Assembly (NCBI GenBank): GCA_028871555.1
Contig: JAGWNA010000018.1
Location: 1-47,543, forward strand
Length of the DNA: 47,543 nt
Origin: Lysobacteraceae bacterium
Lineage (GTDB): Bacteria; Pseudomonadota; Gammaproteobacteria; Xanthomonadales; Rhodanobacteraceae
Direction: 5' to 3'
Shown in pieces: positions 1-8,293 of the stretch. Every line of letters starts with the position of its first letter. The stretch's first letter is position 1. Both the position numbers and the translations under genes were made by a program. The notes below the pieces were generated by a model. That model saw only the letters and a program-made list of their open reading frames with translations, was not told where the DNA came from and searched no databases.

Positions 1-11
1 GGAGGAGTGAC

Positions 12-1466
12 GTGGAGATCCTGCTGGTCCTGGGTTGTCCGCTGCTTGGCGCGATGCTGCTCGCCGTCGTCGGCGCGAAACGGTATGCCGCCGAAGTGAG
101 CGTGGCGATCAGCCTCGCCACCTTGCTGGCGGCGGCGGCACTGGTGCTCAGGATCATCCACGGCGGTTCGATGACCGCCCTGCATGAAGAGTTCTTCATC
201 GATCCGTTCAATGTGTTCCTGGTTGCGCTGACCGCTTTGGTCGGTTTCACGACCTCCGTGTTTTCGCGCCCCTACATGCGCATCGAAGCCGGGCACGGCC
301 GGCTCACGCCGGCGCGACTGCGGCTGTACCACAGCATGTACCAGCTGTTCATGGCGGCCATGCTGCTGGCGCTGACCACGAACAACATGGGCTTTCTGTG
401 GGTCTCGATGGAAATGGCCACGCTGTCGACGGTGCTGCTGGTTTCGCTGTATCGCACGCGGGCCAGCGTCGAGGCTGCCTGGAAGTACTTCATCCTGTGC
501 GGCGTGGGCATTGCGCTGGCGCTGTTCGGTACCGCGCTGCTGTATGCCGCCGCCGAGAACCTGCTCGGGGGCGAAGGCATGAACGCCTTGCTGTGGACGC
601 ATCTGAATGCGGTCAAGGGCCAGCTGGAACCGCGGGTGATGGGGCTGGCCTTCGTCTTCCTGCTGGTCGGCTACGGCACCAAGGTCGGACTGGCACCGTT
701 GCACAATTGGCTGCCCGACGCACATGCCGAAGGTCCGACGCCGGTGTCGGCGGTGCTGTCCGGCCTGCTGCTCAACGTCGCACTGTATGCGGTGATCCGC
801 TGCAAGATCCTCACCGACGGCGCGCTGCGTTCGGCGCTGCCGGGCCACATGCTGATGGGCTTCGGCCTGTTGTCGACCCTGCTGGCGAGCTTCTTCCTGT
901 GGCGCCAGCGCGACATCAAGCGGCTGTTCGCGTATTCCTCGATCGAGCACATGGGCATCATCACCTTTGCGTTCGGCATGGGCGGCCCGATCGCCAACTT
1001 CGCGGGACTGCTGCACATGACGATGCACTCGCTGACGAAATCCGCGATCTTCTTTGCCGCCGGTCATGCCACGCAGCTGTCGGGCACGCAGCGCATGGAC
1101 AAGATCCGCGGCCTGCTGGCGATTCATCCCAGCGTGGGCTGGGGGCTGATGCTCGGCGGCCTGGCGATTCTCGGCATGCCGCCGTTCGGGGTCTTCACCA
1201 GCGAATACCTCGTGCTGATCACGGCGATGCGGGATCATCCGTGGGCCACGCCGATCCTGCTGGGGGCCCTGGCGATCGCCTTCGCCGCGATCTTCAGCCG
1301 CCTGCAGCCAATGGTGTTCGGCGATACGGACGACCGGCCGTTGCCGCACACTCCGGCACTGGTTCCGGTATTCATCCATCTGGGGATCGTGCTGATGATG
1401 GGTGTTTACATTCCGCCGGCGCTGGCCGAGTGGTATCGCCTGGCGGCCCGGCTGATTGCCGGCTGA
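12..1466 (+). CDS. hyfF: Hydrogenase-4 component F-like / complex I ND5-type antiporter subunit
   Basis: Polytopic membrane protein of 484 aa, close to the usual size of HyfF (about 526 aa). It belongs to the Mrp/NuoL/M/N antiporter-like family that forms the proton-pumping arm of complex I and group 4 hydrogenases. Visible signatures are a glutamate in a membrane segment (WVSMEMATLSTV, near residue 135), the lysine helix AAWKYFILCG, the block GLAPLHNWLPDAHAEGPTPV with its histidines and lysine-rich surroundings, and RDIKRLFAYSSIEHMG. The start is GTG at 12, 5 nt after a strong GGAGGAG ribosome site at 1-7. A TGA at 8-10 may be the stop of an upstream operon gene outside the window. The next gene follows after 12 nt. 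The family is clear; whether the complex acts as a hydrogenase is doubtful given its large subunit. Confidence 0.88.
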   Translation: MEILLVLGCPLLGAMLLAVVGAKRYAAEVSVAISLATLLAAAALVLRIIHGGSMTALHEEFFIDPFNVFLVALTALVGFTTSVFSRPYMRIEAGHGRLTPARLRLYHSMYQLFMAAMLLALTTNNMGFLWVSMEMATLSTVLLVSLYRTRASVEAAWKYFILCGVGIALALFGTALLYAAAENLLGGEGMNALLWTHLNAVKGQLEPRVMGLAFVFLLVGYGTKVGLAPLHNWLPDAHAEGPTPVSAVLSGLLLNVALYAVIRCKILTDGALRSALPGHMLMGFGLLSTLLASFFLWRQRDIKRLFAYSSIEHMGIITFAFGMGGPIANFAGLLHMTMHSLTKSAIFFAAGHATQLSGTQRMDKIRGLLAIHPSVGWGLMLGGLAILGMPPFGVFTSEYLVLITAMRDHPWATPILLGALAIAFAAIFSRLQPMVFGDTDDRPLPHTPALVPVFIHLGIVLMMGVYIPPALAEWYRLAARLIAG

Positions 1467-1478
1467 TGGGATGACGAC

Positions 1479-3023
1479 ATGACCGACGATCCGCTCAAGC
1501 CCGAGGACCTCCACGTGCCCGCCAACGTGACGGCACGGCGGGTGGTGGTCGATGCCGCGCAATGGCTGGCCGGCGCGCAGCGTCTGCGCGACCAGGGTGC
1601 CGGCCTGCTCACCCTGTGGGGCACGGACGACCGCGACCGCGATGGCGTCTTTCGCGTATTCGCCGCGCTGCTGTTGCCCGATCGGGTCGTGGTGCTGGAG
1701 CACGCGCTGGCCGGCGGGAGTACCGCGTACCCCGCGCTCGGCCACTTGTTCCCGGTGGCCGACCGCCTGCAGCGCGCGATGTACGACCTGCTCGGGTTGC
1801 GGGCCGATGCAGGAGATTGCCGGCCATGGTTGCGCCATGGCGGCTGGCCCGAGAATATCTTTCCGCTGCGCCGCGACGTGGGCGCCACCCAGAGTTATGC
1901 CATTCACGCCAAGCCCTATCCGTTCGTGCCGGTCAGCGGCGACGGGGTACATGAAATAGCCGTGGGTCCGGTGCACGCCGGGACGATCGAGCCCGGTCAT
2001 TTCCGCTTTTCCGTGGTGGGCGAAAAAGTGCTGCGGCTGGAGGAACGCCTTGGCTATGCCCACAAGGGCATGGCCAAACGCTTCGACAGGATGCCCTTGC
2101 AGGAGGGCCATCGTCTGGCGGCCCGGATCTGCGGCGACAGCACGGTGGCGTTTTCCTGGGCCTACTGTGCCGCGCTGGAATCGATCACCGAAACCGAACT
2201 GCCGCGCCGTGCCGCGGCCCTGCGCGCGCTGGCGCTCGAGCGTGAACGCATCGCCAATCACCTGGGCGACCTGGGCAGCCTGGGCAACGATGCCGGCCTG
2301 GCTTTCGGCCTGGTGCAGTTCTCCAGCCTGAAGGAGCAACTGGTCCGTCTCAACCAGGACGCTTTCGGCCAGCGTTACCTCTTCGACTACCTGCTCCCCG
2401 GCGGTGTCGTGATCGACCTTGGCGCACGCATGATCCACAGCATGCTCGATGAAGTGGCAATGCTGGAACAGGCCGTGTCCAGCTTGCGTGCGATCTACGA
2501 CGACCACGCCGGCGTGCAGGATCGCTTTCGCGATGCGGGCCTGCTCAGCCCCGAACTGGCAAGGGCACACGGCGCCATCGGCCTGGTCGGACGCGCCTCG
2601 GGCATCGCCCGCGATGCGCGGATCGACCTGCCGTGGCCACCTTACGATGTGCTGCCGCCCGGCCGCGTGCTGCATTCCGGAGGCGACGTCGCCGCGCGCG
2701 TGCAGGTCCGCTTCGATGAAATCATGGATTCCCTGCGCTTGTGCCGGTCCCTGCTGCAGACGCTGCCGGAGGGACCGAGCCTTGTCCCGGTTCCGGTGGC
2801 GCCATCGGGCCGACTGGGCCTTGGCCTGATCGAGGGCTGGCGCGGGCCGGTGCTGATCGCCCTGGAGACGGCGCCGGACAACCGCGTGGGGCACTGCCAC
2901 GCGCACGATCCATCATGGCAGAACTGGCCACTGATCGAATACGCCATGATCGGCAACATCGTTCCGGATTTCCCGCTGATCAACAAGTCATTCAACCTCG
3001 CCTACAGCGGTCACGACGGGTAA
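1479..3023 (+). CDS. hyfG: Hydrogenase-4 large subunit-like protein (NuoC/NuoD fusion) lacking Ni ligands
   Basis: 514 aa protein with an N-terminal NuoC-like 30 kDa domain (about residues 1-180) and a C-terminal NuoD/HycE-like 49 kDa domain, the fused order seen in HycE and HyfG. True [NiFe] enzymes hold nickel with two CxxC motifs. Here the first reads RICGDST, so only C218 of the pair remains. The C-terminal one, DPCYSC in HycE, reads NLAYSGHD, with Ala508 and Gly511 where cysteines should be. A [NiFe] active site therefore cannot be assembled in the known way. This matches the energy-converting hydrogenase-related (Ehr) complexes rather than formate hydrogenlyase. It sits 12 nt after the membrane subunit and 6 nt before the iron-sulfur subunit, so the three are co-transcribed. 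The physiological electron donor and acceptor are unknown. Confidence 0.85.
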   Translation: MTDDPLKPEDLHVPANVTARRVVVDAAQWLAGAQRLRDQGAGLLTLWGTDDRDRDGVFRVFAALLLPDRVVVLEHALAGGSTAYPALGHLFPVADRLQRAMYDLLGLRADAGDCRPWLRHGGWPENIFPLRRDVGATQSYAIHAKPYPFVPVSGDGVHEIAVGPVHAGTIEPGHFRFSVVGEKVLRLEERLGYAHKGMAKRFDRMPLQEGHRLAARICGDSTVAFSWAYCAALESITETELPRRAAALRALALERERIANHLGDLGSLGNDAGLAFGLVQFSSLKEQLVRLNQDAFGQRYLFDYLLPGGVVIDLGARMIHSMLDEVAMLEQAVSSLRAIYDDHAGVQDRFRDAGLLSPELARAHGAIGLVGRASGIARDARIDLPWPPYDVLPPGRVLHSGGDVAARVQVRFDEIMDSLRLCRSLLQTLPEGPSLVPVPVAPSGRLGLGLIEGWRGPVLIALETAPDNRVGHCHAHDPSWQNWPLIEYAMIGNIVPDFPLINKSFNLAYSGHDG

Positions 3024-3029
3024 GTCACC

Positions 3030-3575
3030 ATGTTCACCATCCTGGCACGCATCCGACGCACCGGCATTCTCAGTGAACCCTTGCCGACATCCACGGTGCG
3101 CGACGCACCACTGGAAAAGCTGCAGCGGGACCTGCAGTCCGTGTTCGGTCGCGCGTTGCGCATCCGTCACGTGGATGCCGGATCGTGCAACGGCTGCGAA
3201 CTGGAAATCCACGCGCTGTCGAACCCTTACTACAACCTCGAGGGCAGCGGCATCGCGTTCGTGGCCAGCCCGCGGCACGCCGATGTCCTGCTGGTCACCG
3301 GTCCGGTGTCGGTCAACATGGAAGAAGCGCTCCGGCGCACCTACGAGGCGATGCCCGATCCCAAATGGGTTCTGGCCGTCGGCGACTGCAGTGTCTGCAC
3401 CGGGGTGTTCGGGGTGAACTATGCAACGCGCGGCCGCGTCGCCGACGTCATTCCGGTCGATGCCGTGGTCAACGGCTGTCCGCCGACGCCGCTCGCACTG
3501 CTGCGCGGCCTGCTGCAGATCACCGGGCATGCGCGGCCGAAAGTATCGTCGAGCGCCGTCCAATCCGATTCCTGA
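3030..3575 (+). CDS. hyfI: NuoB/HycG-like 20 kDa iron-sulfur subunit
   Basis: 181 aa protein of the complex I 20 kDa / hydrogenase small-subunit family, which carries the [4Fe-4S] cluster next to the large subunit active site. Candidate ligands are all present: C53 and C56 in GSCNGCE, C120 and C123 in GDCSVCTG, and C150 in NGCPPTP. Cluster binding thus seems kept although the partner large subunit has lost its nickel ligands, which fits electron transfer without hydrogen chemistry. The gene begins 6 nt after the large subunit gene and is the last of the operon; a perfect-stem terminator lies at 3655-3698. The symbol is by homology to HyfI/HycG and is used loosely. Confidence 0.85.
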   Translation: MFTILARIRRTGILSEPLPTSTVRDAPLEKLQRDLQSVFGRALRIRHVDAGSCNGCELEIHALSNPYYNLEGSGIAFVASPRHADVLLVTGPVSVNMEEALRRTYEAMPDPKWVLAVGDCSVCTGVFGVNYATRGRVADVIPVDAVVNGCPPTPLALLRGLLQITGHARPKVSSSAVQSDS

Positions 3576-3622
3576 TGGTCCGTCCCGCCAGCGGGAATCC
3601 CGACCGGCCTGGTTCCCGGCCC

Positions 3623-3632
3623 GGTAGGAGCG
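3623..3632 (+). repeat. Partial GGTAGGAGCG repeat unit
   Basis: This 10-mer is the leading edge of the longer repeat found as a perfect inverted pair at 46241-46318. Here only one degenerate arm is visible, followed by an unrelated GC-rich tail, in the spacer between the hydrogenase-like operon and the terminator. I read it as a decayed copy of an intergenic repeat family. Confidence 0.35.
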
Positions 3633-3654
3633 AAGCCTGCGTCACGATCCGGCA

Positions 3655-3698
3655 GGCACAAAAGCAACGGACGCCGAAGCGTCCGTTGCTTTTGTGCC
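3655..3698. terminator. Bidirectional Rho-independent terminator
   Basis: A perfect 19-bp stem (3655-3673 with 3680-3698) closes a 6-nt loop CCGAAG. The GC-rich upper stem is flanked by A4 on one side and T4 on the other, so it can end transcripts from both sides. It lies between the convergent hydrogenase-like operon (ending 3575) and glnA (ending 3716). Confidence 0.85.
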
Positions 3699-3715
3699 GC
3701 ATCAAGGCGAGAGGT

Positions 3716-5125
3716 TCAGAGCGAGTAGTACATCTGGAATTCCAGCGGGTGGGTGCTGGCGCGGTAACGGGTGACCTCCTTCATCTTCACCTCGATATAC
3801 GCGTCGATGAAGTCGTCGGTGAAGACGCCGCCGGCCTTGAGGAAGTCGCGGTCCTTGTCCAGCGCTTCCAGCGCGGCATCGAGGCTGGAGCACACCTGCG
3901 GGATGTTCTTCTCCTCCTCCGGCGGCAGGTCGTACAGATCCTTGTCGGCCGGTGCGCCCGGGTCGATCTTGTTGAGGATGCCGTCGAGACCGGCCATCAT
4001 CAGTGCGGTGAAGGTGAGATAGCCCGACTGCGCCGGGTCGGGGAAGCGCACCTCGATGCGCCGGCCCTTCGGGCTGGCGACATACGGGATGCGGCAGCTG
4101 GCCGAGCGATTGCGGGCCGAATAAGCCAGCATCACCGGCGCCTCGAAGCCCGGCACCAGACGCTTGTAGCTGTTGGTGGTGGAGTTGGAGAATGCATTGA
4201 TCGCCTTGGCATGCTTGAAGATGCCGCCGATGTACCACAGCGCTGTCTGCGACAGGCCGCCGTAGAGGTCGCCCGCGAACAGGTTCTCGCCGCCCTTGGA
4301 CAGCGACTGGTGCACGTGCATGCCGCTGCCGTTGTCGCCGACGACCGGCTTCGGCATGAAGGTGACGGTCTTGCCGTTCTGGTGCGCAACGTTCTTCACC
4401 ACGTACTTCATGGTGATCAGATCGTCTGCCTTCTTCACCAGCGTGTTGAATTTGACGCCGATCTCGCACTGGCCGGCGTTGGCCACCTCATGGTGGTGCA
4501 CCTCGACGGTCTGGCCCAGCGATTCGAGCACCTTGCACATGTCGGCACGCAGGTCGCCCAGCGAGTCGACCGGGCTGACCGGAAAGTAACCGCCCTTCAC
4601 GCCCGGACGATGGCCGGTGTTGTCGCCGTCATACTTGTAGCGCGAACTCCAGGCCGCCTCTTCGGAGCCGATCTCGTAGAACACGCGGCCCATGTCGTTC
4701 TGCCAGCGCACCGAGTCGAAGATGAAGAACTCGGGCTCCGGACCGAAGAACGCGGTGTCGGCGATGCCGGTGGACTTCAGATACGCCTCGCCGCGCTTGG
4801 CGATCGAGCGCGGGTCACGGCCGTAAGCCTGCATCGTCGACGGTTCCAGCACGTCGCAATGCAATACCAGCAGGGTATGCGTGCTGAACGGATCGAGGTA
4901 GGCCGTGTCCGGATCCGGCATCAGGATCATGTCCGACTCGTTGATACCCTTCCAGCCGGTGATCGAGGAGCCGTCGAACATCTTGCCGTCCTCGAACGTC
5001 GACTCGTCGATCGCATGGGCCGGAAAGCTGACATGGTGGTGCACGCCGAGCATGTCGGCGAAACGGAAGTCGACGAAATCGACTTCGTGTTCCTGGATCA
5101 GATCGAGCACTTTCTGGGCAGACAT
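3716..5125 (-). CDS. glnA: Glutamine synthetase type I
   Basis: Makes glutamine from glutamate, ammonia and ATP; a cytoplasmic dodecamer and the entry point for ammonium. The product is 469 aa, exactly the length of the E. coli enzyme. Seen: the beta-grasp N-terminus [24 protein letters not shown], the ATP/glutamate-binding block [10 protein letters not shown], and the adenylylation loop DLYDLPPEE with Tyr398 (equal to E. coli Tyr397), so activity control by GlnE is expected. I start at the ATG at 5125 (MSAQKVLDL) because it fits family N-termini and has a GAGG site upstream. A longer in-frame start at 5182 would add 19 residues without homology. A sigma-54 promoter at 5276-5291 and upstream sites point to NtrC control. 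Confidence 0.97.
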   Translation of the reverse strand: MSAQKVLDLIQEHEVDFVDFRFADMLGVHHHVSFPAHAIDESTFEDGKMFDGSSITGWKGINESDMILMPDPDTAYLDPFSTHTLLVLHCDVLEPSTMQAYGRDPRSIAKRGEAYLKSTGIADTAFFGPEPEFFIFDSVRWQNDMGRVFYEIGSEEAAWSSRYKYDGDNTGHRPGVKGGYFPVSPVDSLGDLRADMCKVLESLGQTVEVHHHEVANAGQCEIGVKFNTLVKKADDLITMKYVVKNVAHQNGKTVTFMPKPVVGDNGSGMHVHQSLSKGGENLFAGDLYGGLSQTALWYIGGIFKHAKAINAFSNSTTNSYKRLVPGFEAPVMLAYSARNRSASCRIPYVASPKGRRIEVRFPDPAQSGYLTFTALMMAGLDGILNKIDPGAPADKDLYDLPPEEEKNIPQVCSSLDAALEALDKDRDFLKAGGVFTDDFIDAYIEVKMKEVTRYRASTHPLEFQMYYSL

Positions 5126-5275
5126 AGAACAACCTCGAGGGGTGAGTGGTGGGACGTGTTTGTTGATCCGGATCGCAAACAACTCGCGTGCCCTGCGATT
5201 TTCCTCTTCTGCGTCAGCATAGGAGGAGGGTCGGGGCGGGAGCGCTCCAATTGAATGAATTCGTCCCGAACCGTT

Positions 5276-5291
5276 AGCAAGACCGATGCCA
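5276..5291 (-). promoter_or_regulatory. Sigma-54 promoter of glnA
   Basis: Read on the minus strand the sequence is TGGCAT-CGGTC-TTGCT, matching the -24/-12 consensus TGGCAC-N5-TTGCW with one mismatch and exact spacing. It is about 150 nt before the glnA start. The promoter at 8031-8046 has the same 5-nt spacer. The 322-nt spacer 5126-5447 holds this promoter, the activator-like sites and a possible amtB terminator; no gene was seen in it. Confidence 0.8.
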
Positions 5292-5354
5292 TGGCATTAA
5301 ACCACGCAACGGCGGGCACTTGCGCGCCTCGACGGTACCTGCGATGCGATATCT

Positions 5355-5406
5355 TGCATCAAACACGTACAAATTTTCATGTTGTTTGCACCAAACTGCA
5401 TCAAAC
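5355..5406 (-). promoter_or_regulatory. Tandem NtrC-like enhancer sites
   Basis: Two 17-nt imperfect palindromes, TGCATCAAACACGTACA (5355-5371) and TGCACCAAACTGCATCA (5387-5403), resemble the NtrC site TGCAC-N7-GTGCA. They start 32 nt apart, about three helical turns, and lie roughly 65-125 nt upstream of the sigma-54 promoter. The second contains the 13-mer GTTTGCACCAAAC also found before the porin-glnK-amtB promoter. NtrC as the binder is inferred from spacing and context. Confidence 0.55.
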
Positions 5407-5411
5407 AGGAT

Positions 5412-5442
5412 GCCGGACCCGCGCCAGCGGCACGGATCCGGC
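5412..5442 (-). terminator. Possible terminator after amtB
   Basis: A 9-bp stem with one G-U pair (5412-5420 with 5434-5442) just after the amtB stop. On the minus strand it is followed by ATCCTGTTTG, a poor U-tract, so termination strength is uncertain. It also borders the glnA enhancer sites. Confidence 0.35.
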
Positions 5443-5447
5443 GAACC

Positions 5448-6803
5448 TCAAACCTCGTACGCCGTCTCGCCGTGCGAGGTGATGTCCAGCCCCTCGCGCT
5501 CCGCATCCGCACTCACCCGCAGGCCAAATACCGCCTTCACCACCAGATAGGCCAGCAGCGAGACCAGGCCGCTCCATCCCAATGTGATGGCTATGCTCAG
5601 CGCCTGGATCCCGAACTGATGGACGATCGAGAAATCCGCGGCGCCGATGCCGCCCAATGCCGGTGCGGTGAACACACCGGTGAGCAGGGCACCGACGATG
5701 CCGCCGATGCCGTGCACGCCGAAGACATCCAGCGCATCGTCGGTCCGCAGGATCTTCTTCAACCCGGTCACGCCCCATACGCAGCACACGCTGGCCAGCG
5801 CACCCACCGCCAGCGCACCCATCGGCCCGACCGTGCCGCACGCAGGAGTAATGCCGACCAGGCCGGCGACGGCACCGGAGGCACCTCCCAGCATCGAGGG
5901 CTTGCCCTTGGTCATCGCTTCGAGCATCAGCCAGGCCAGCACCGCGGCCGCCGTCGCCAGCAAGGTGTTGATGAAGGCCAGCGCCGCACCGGAGTTGGCC
6001 TCCAGGTTGGAGCCGGCATTGAAACCGAACCAGCCGACCCACAGCAGCGCCGCGCCGATCATGGTGAAGGTCACGTTGTGCGGCTTGATCGCCTCGCGGC
6101 CGAAGCCCAGCCGCGGACCGATCAGATACGCACCCACCAGGCCGGCGATGCCGGCATTGATGTGCACCACCGTGCCACCGGCGAAATCCAGTGCGCCCAG
6201 GCCGAGCAGGTAGCCGCCCGGACCCCACACCATGTGCGCGATCGGCAGATAGGCGAAGGTGAACCACAGCGCCGTGAACAGCAGCACGGCGCGGAAACGC
6301 ATCCGTTCGGCGAAGGAGCCGACGATCAGCGCCCCGGTGATGCCGGCGAAGGTCGACTGGAACGCAATGAACACATACTCCGGCAGTTTCACGCTGGCAG
6401 TGAACGTATCGGCCAGCGTGTCCTTGGTCACCCCGTGCAGGAACAACTTGTGGAAGTTGCCGATGACGGCGTTGCCACTGTCGAACGCCAGGCTGTAGCC
6501 GTACACCACCCACAGCACCAGGATCATCGAGAACACCGTCATCACCTGCATCAGCACCGACAACACGTTCTTCGAGCGCACCAGGCCACCGTAGAACAAT
6601 GCCAGCCCCGGCACGGTCATCAACAGCACCAGCAGGGTAGACGTGAGCATCCACGCCACATCGCCCTTGTCGACTACCGCTGGCGCCGCCGCCAGCGCGG
6701 CGGTCTGGGCGTGCAGCAACGGCGCGGCCAGCATCGTCAACAGGACGGTTGCGACCATCGGCAACCGCCTGCGCATCGTATGGAACAGCTTCATGTCTTT
6801 CAT
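5448..6803 (-). CDS. amtB: Ammonium transporter AmtB
   Basis: Inner-membrane ammonium channel of the Amt/Rh family, trimeric, with eleven transmembrane helices expected. The product has a cleavable N-terminal signal peptide (MKDMKLFHTMRRRL, then a hydrophobic stretch to about residue 33), which is usual for bacterial AmtB. Family signatures seen: PGLALFYGGLVRSKNVLS, the pore region DFAGGTVVHINAGIAGLVGAYL with its twin-histidine helix, and HGIGGIVGALLTG near the C-terminus. I chose the ATG at 6803 (451 aa), which has GAGG 6 nt upstream; an in-frame ATG at 6818 would overlap that site. It starts 20 nt after glnK, its usual regulator and operon partner. Confidence 0.95.
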   Translation of the reverse strand: MKDMKLFHTMRRRLPMVATVLLTMLAAPLLHAQTAALAAAPAVVDKGDVAWMLTSTLLVLLMTVPGLALFYGGLVRSKNVLSVLMQVMTVFSMILVLWVVYGYSLAFDSGNAVIGNFHKLFLHGVTKDTLADTFTASVKLPEYVFIAFQSTFAGITGALIVGSFAERMRFRAVLLFTALWFTFAYLPIAHMVWGPGGYLLGLGALDFAGGTVVHINAGIAGLVGAYLIGPRLGFGREAIKPHNVTFTMIGAALLWVGWFGFNAGSNLEANSGAALAFINTLLATAAAVLAWLMLEAMTKGKPSMLGGASGAVAGLVGITPACGTVGPMGALAVGALASVCCVWGVTGLKKILRTDDALDVFGVHGIGGIVGALLTGVFTAPALGGIGAADFSIVHQFGIQALSIAITLGWSGLVSLLAYLVVKAVFGLRVSADAEREGLDITSHGETAYEV

Positions 6804-6823
6804 GGAAACCTCGGGCAATGGGG

Positions 6824-7183
<360 letters not shown>

Positions 7184-7230
7184 TCAACTTGAGGGCACGG
7201 CAAAAGCGGCGCGGCCCGCCACGCGTGTTT

Positions 7231-7989
7231 TCAGAATGCCTTGCCGAGACTCAGCAGCGCGGTGGCGCGACCGAGGTAGTGGCCATCGGCATTGGTGTAC
7301 AGCGGCCTGCTGGCATTGGTGTCGTAATAGCCCAGCGACACCGAGTAGCCGTGAGCGAAATTGCGGGTAACGCCAAGCTTCCAATCGGTATAGGAAAAAC
7401 CCGGATTGTTCTTCACGGTCTGGTGGCCCACGTGTGCATTGACCAGCCAGCTCGGCACGAACTCGTAGTTCCACGACAGATCCAGGTAGTCGCTGTGCTT
7501 GCTGTGGGCGAAGCCGAACAGATTGCTGAAAGCGTGCGAGTACTTCAGCGAGAGGCTCTTCCAGCCCAGCGAGACATACCCTTCCAGGGTATATGGCAGG
7601 GTGAACCCGTTCGGATACGTGCCTGGGTAGTAGTACTCGTACAGGCCGGCGTCATAGCTCCAGTCGCCACCAAGGCTGCCACGATGCCCGGCGTAGACGT
7701 CCACTTCCAGGCTGCTGGAGATGGGTGCGGCGGAGGTCGATGCGTCCGACAGCCAGCTGATGTTGCTGCCCCAGGCGCCGACGTACCAGCCGCTGCTGTG
7801 GTCGTATTCGATGCCCGCCTGCACGGCAGGATCGCGGTTGGTCTGGGACAAACCTCGAAACAGGTAATCGTTGACCACGGTGACGCTGCCAGTGACGGTG
7901 CTCTGCGGTGCATCCGCCGCCTTTGCCGGCATGGCAAGATCGGCCAATAGCAACGCGATCACGCCGACAAGTGTCGTACATCGTTTCAT
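7231..7989 (-). CDS. TorF-family putative outer-membrane porin (TIGR02001-like)
   Basis: 252 aa protein with a signal peptide (MKRCTTLVG... to an AKA-AD cleavage near residue 24) and alternating amphipathic beta strands ending in an aromatic-rich segment and a final phenylalanine, as expected for outer-membrane barrels. The N-terminal mature region (TGSVTVVNDYLFRGLSQTNRDPAVQAG up to the GWYVGAWGSNISW block) matches the conserved family TIGR02001, annotated as TorF family putative porin. It is the first gene of a porin-glnK-amtB unit with a near-perfect sigma-54 promoter about 42 nt upstream, so it is probably made under nitrogen limitation and may admit nitrogenous solutes. The substrate is not known. 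Confidence 0.82.
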   Translation of the reverse strand: MKRCTTLVGVIALLLADLAMPAKAADAPQSTVTGSVTVVNDYLFRGLSQTNRDPAVQAGIEYDHSSGWYVGAWGSNISWLSDASTSAAPISSSLEVDVYAGHRGSLGGDWSYDAGLYEYYYPGTYPNGFTLPYTLEGYVSLGWKSLSLKYSHAFSNLFGFAHSKHSDYLDLSWNYEFVPSWLVNAHVGHQTVKNNPGFSYTDWKLGVTRNFAHGYSVSLGYYDTNASRPLYTNADGHYLGRATALLSLGKAF

Positions 7990-8030
7990 CAGACTTGCTC
8001 CTGTTGGAATGGGAGTAGCGCGATGTACTT

Positions 8031-8046
8031 AGCAAGACCGGTGCCA
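8031..8046 (-). promoter_or_regulatory. Sigma-54 promoter of porin-glnK-amtB
   Basis: On the minus strand this reads TGGCAC-CGGTC-TTGCT, a full match to the -24/-12 consensus. The predicted transcript would start about 30 nt before the porin ATG. The spacer CGGTC is identical to that of the glnA promoter at 5276-5291. The 304-nt spacer 7990-8293 contains this promoter, the upstream element and the uppP leader; no gene was seen in it. Confidence 0.88.
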
Positions 8047-8137
8047 CGCAATTAAACTCTTTAAATACAAACAAGTATGCAGAACCAGACGTATGCCTGG
8101 TGTTGCGTTGCCTTATTCAAGGGCAACCGGCCGGGCC

Positions 8138-8157
8138 GTTTGCACCAAACCCACCAG
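8138..8157 (-). promoter_or_regulatory. Upstream activator-like element, shared with glnA
   Basis: Contains the 13-mer GTTTGCACCAAAC (8138-8150), a palindrome of GTTTG/CAAAC around CAC. The same 13-mer lies at 5384-5396. Measured from the left ends of the two sigma-54 promoters, the offsets are 107 and 108 nt, so the geometry is conserved. Only one half of a typical NtrC site is clear here. An enhancer-binding protein such as NtrC is the likely ligand. Confidence 0.5.
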
Positions 8158-8293
8158 CCAGAACCGGAACGGACGCATCGGCCCGGAAAGCGGCCACGAA
8201 ACAGCCCATGGCCCGCCGCGAAGGCAGTAGACTGCACCGCTTCGTCGTAACCATCGCGCCAACTGCCCGCCTACTACCCGGACTCGCCAACTC

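Noticed and set aside
3185..5254. Long plus-strand frame over glnA
   Set aside because: It overlaps the 3' part of the nuoB-like gene in another frame and runs antisense to all of glnA; no domain is visible.
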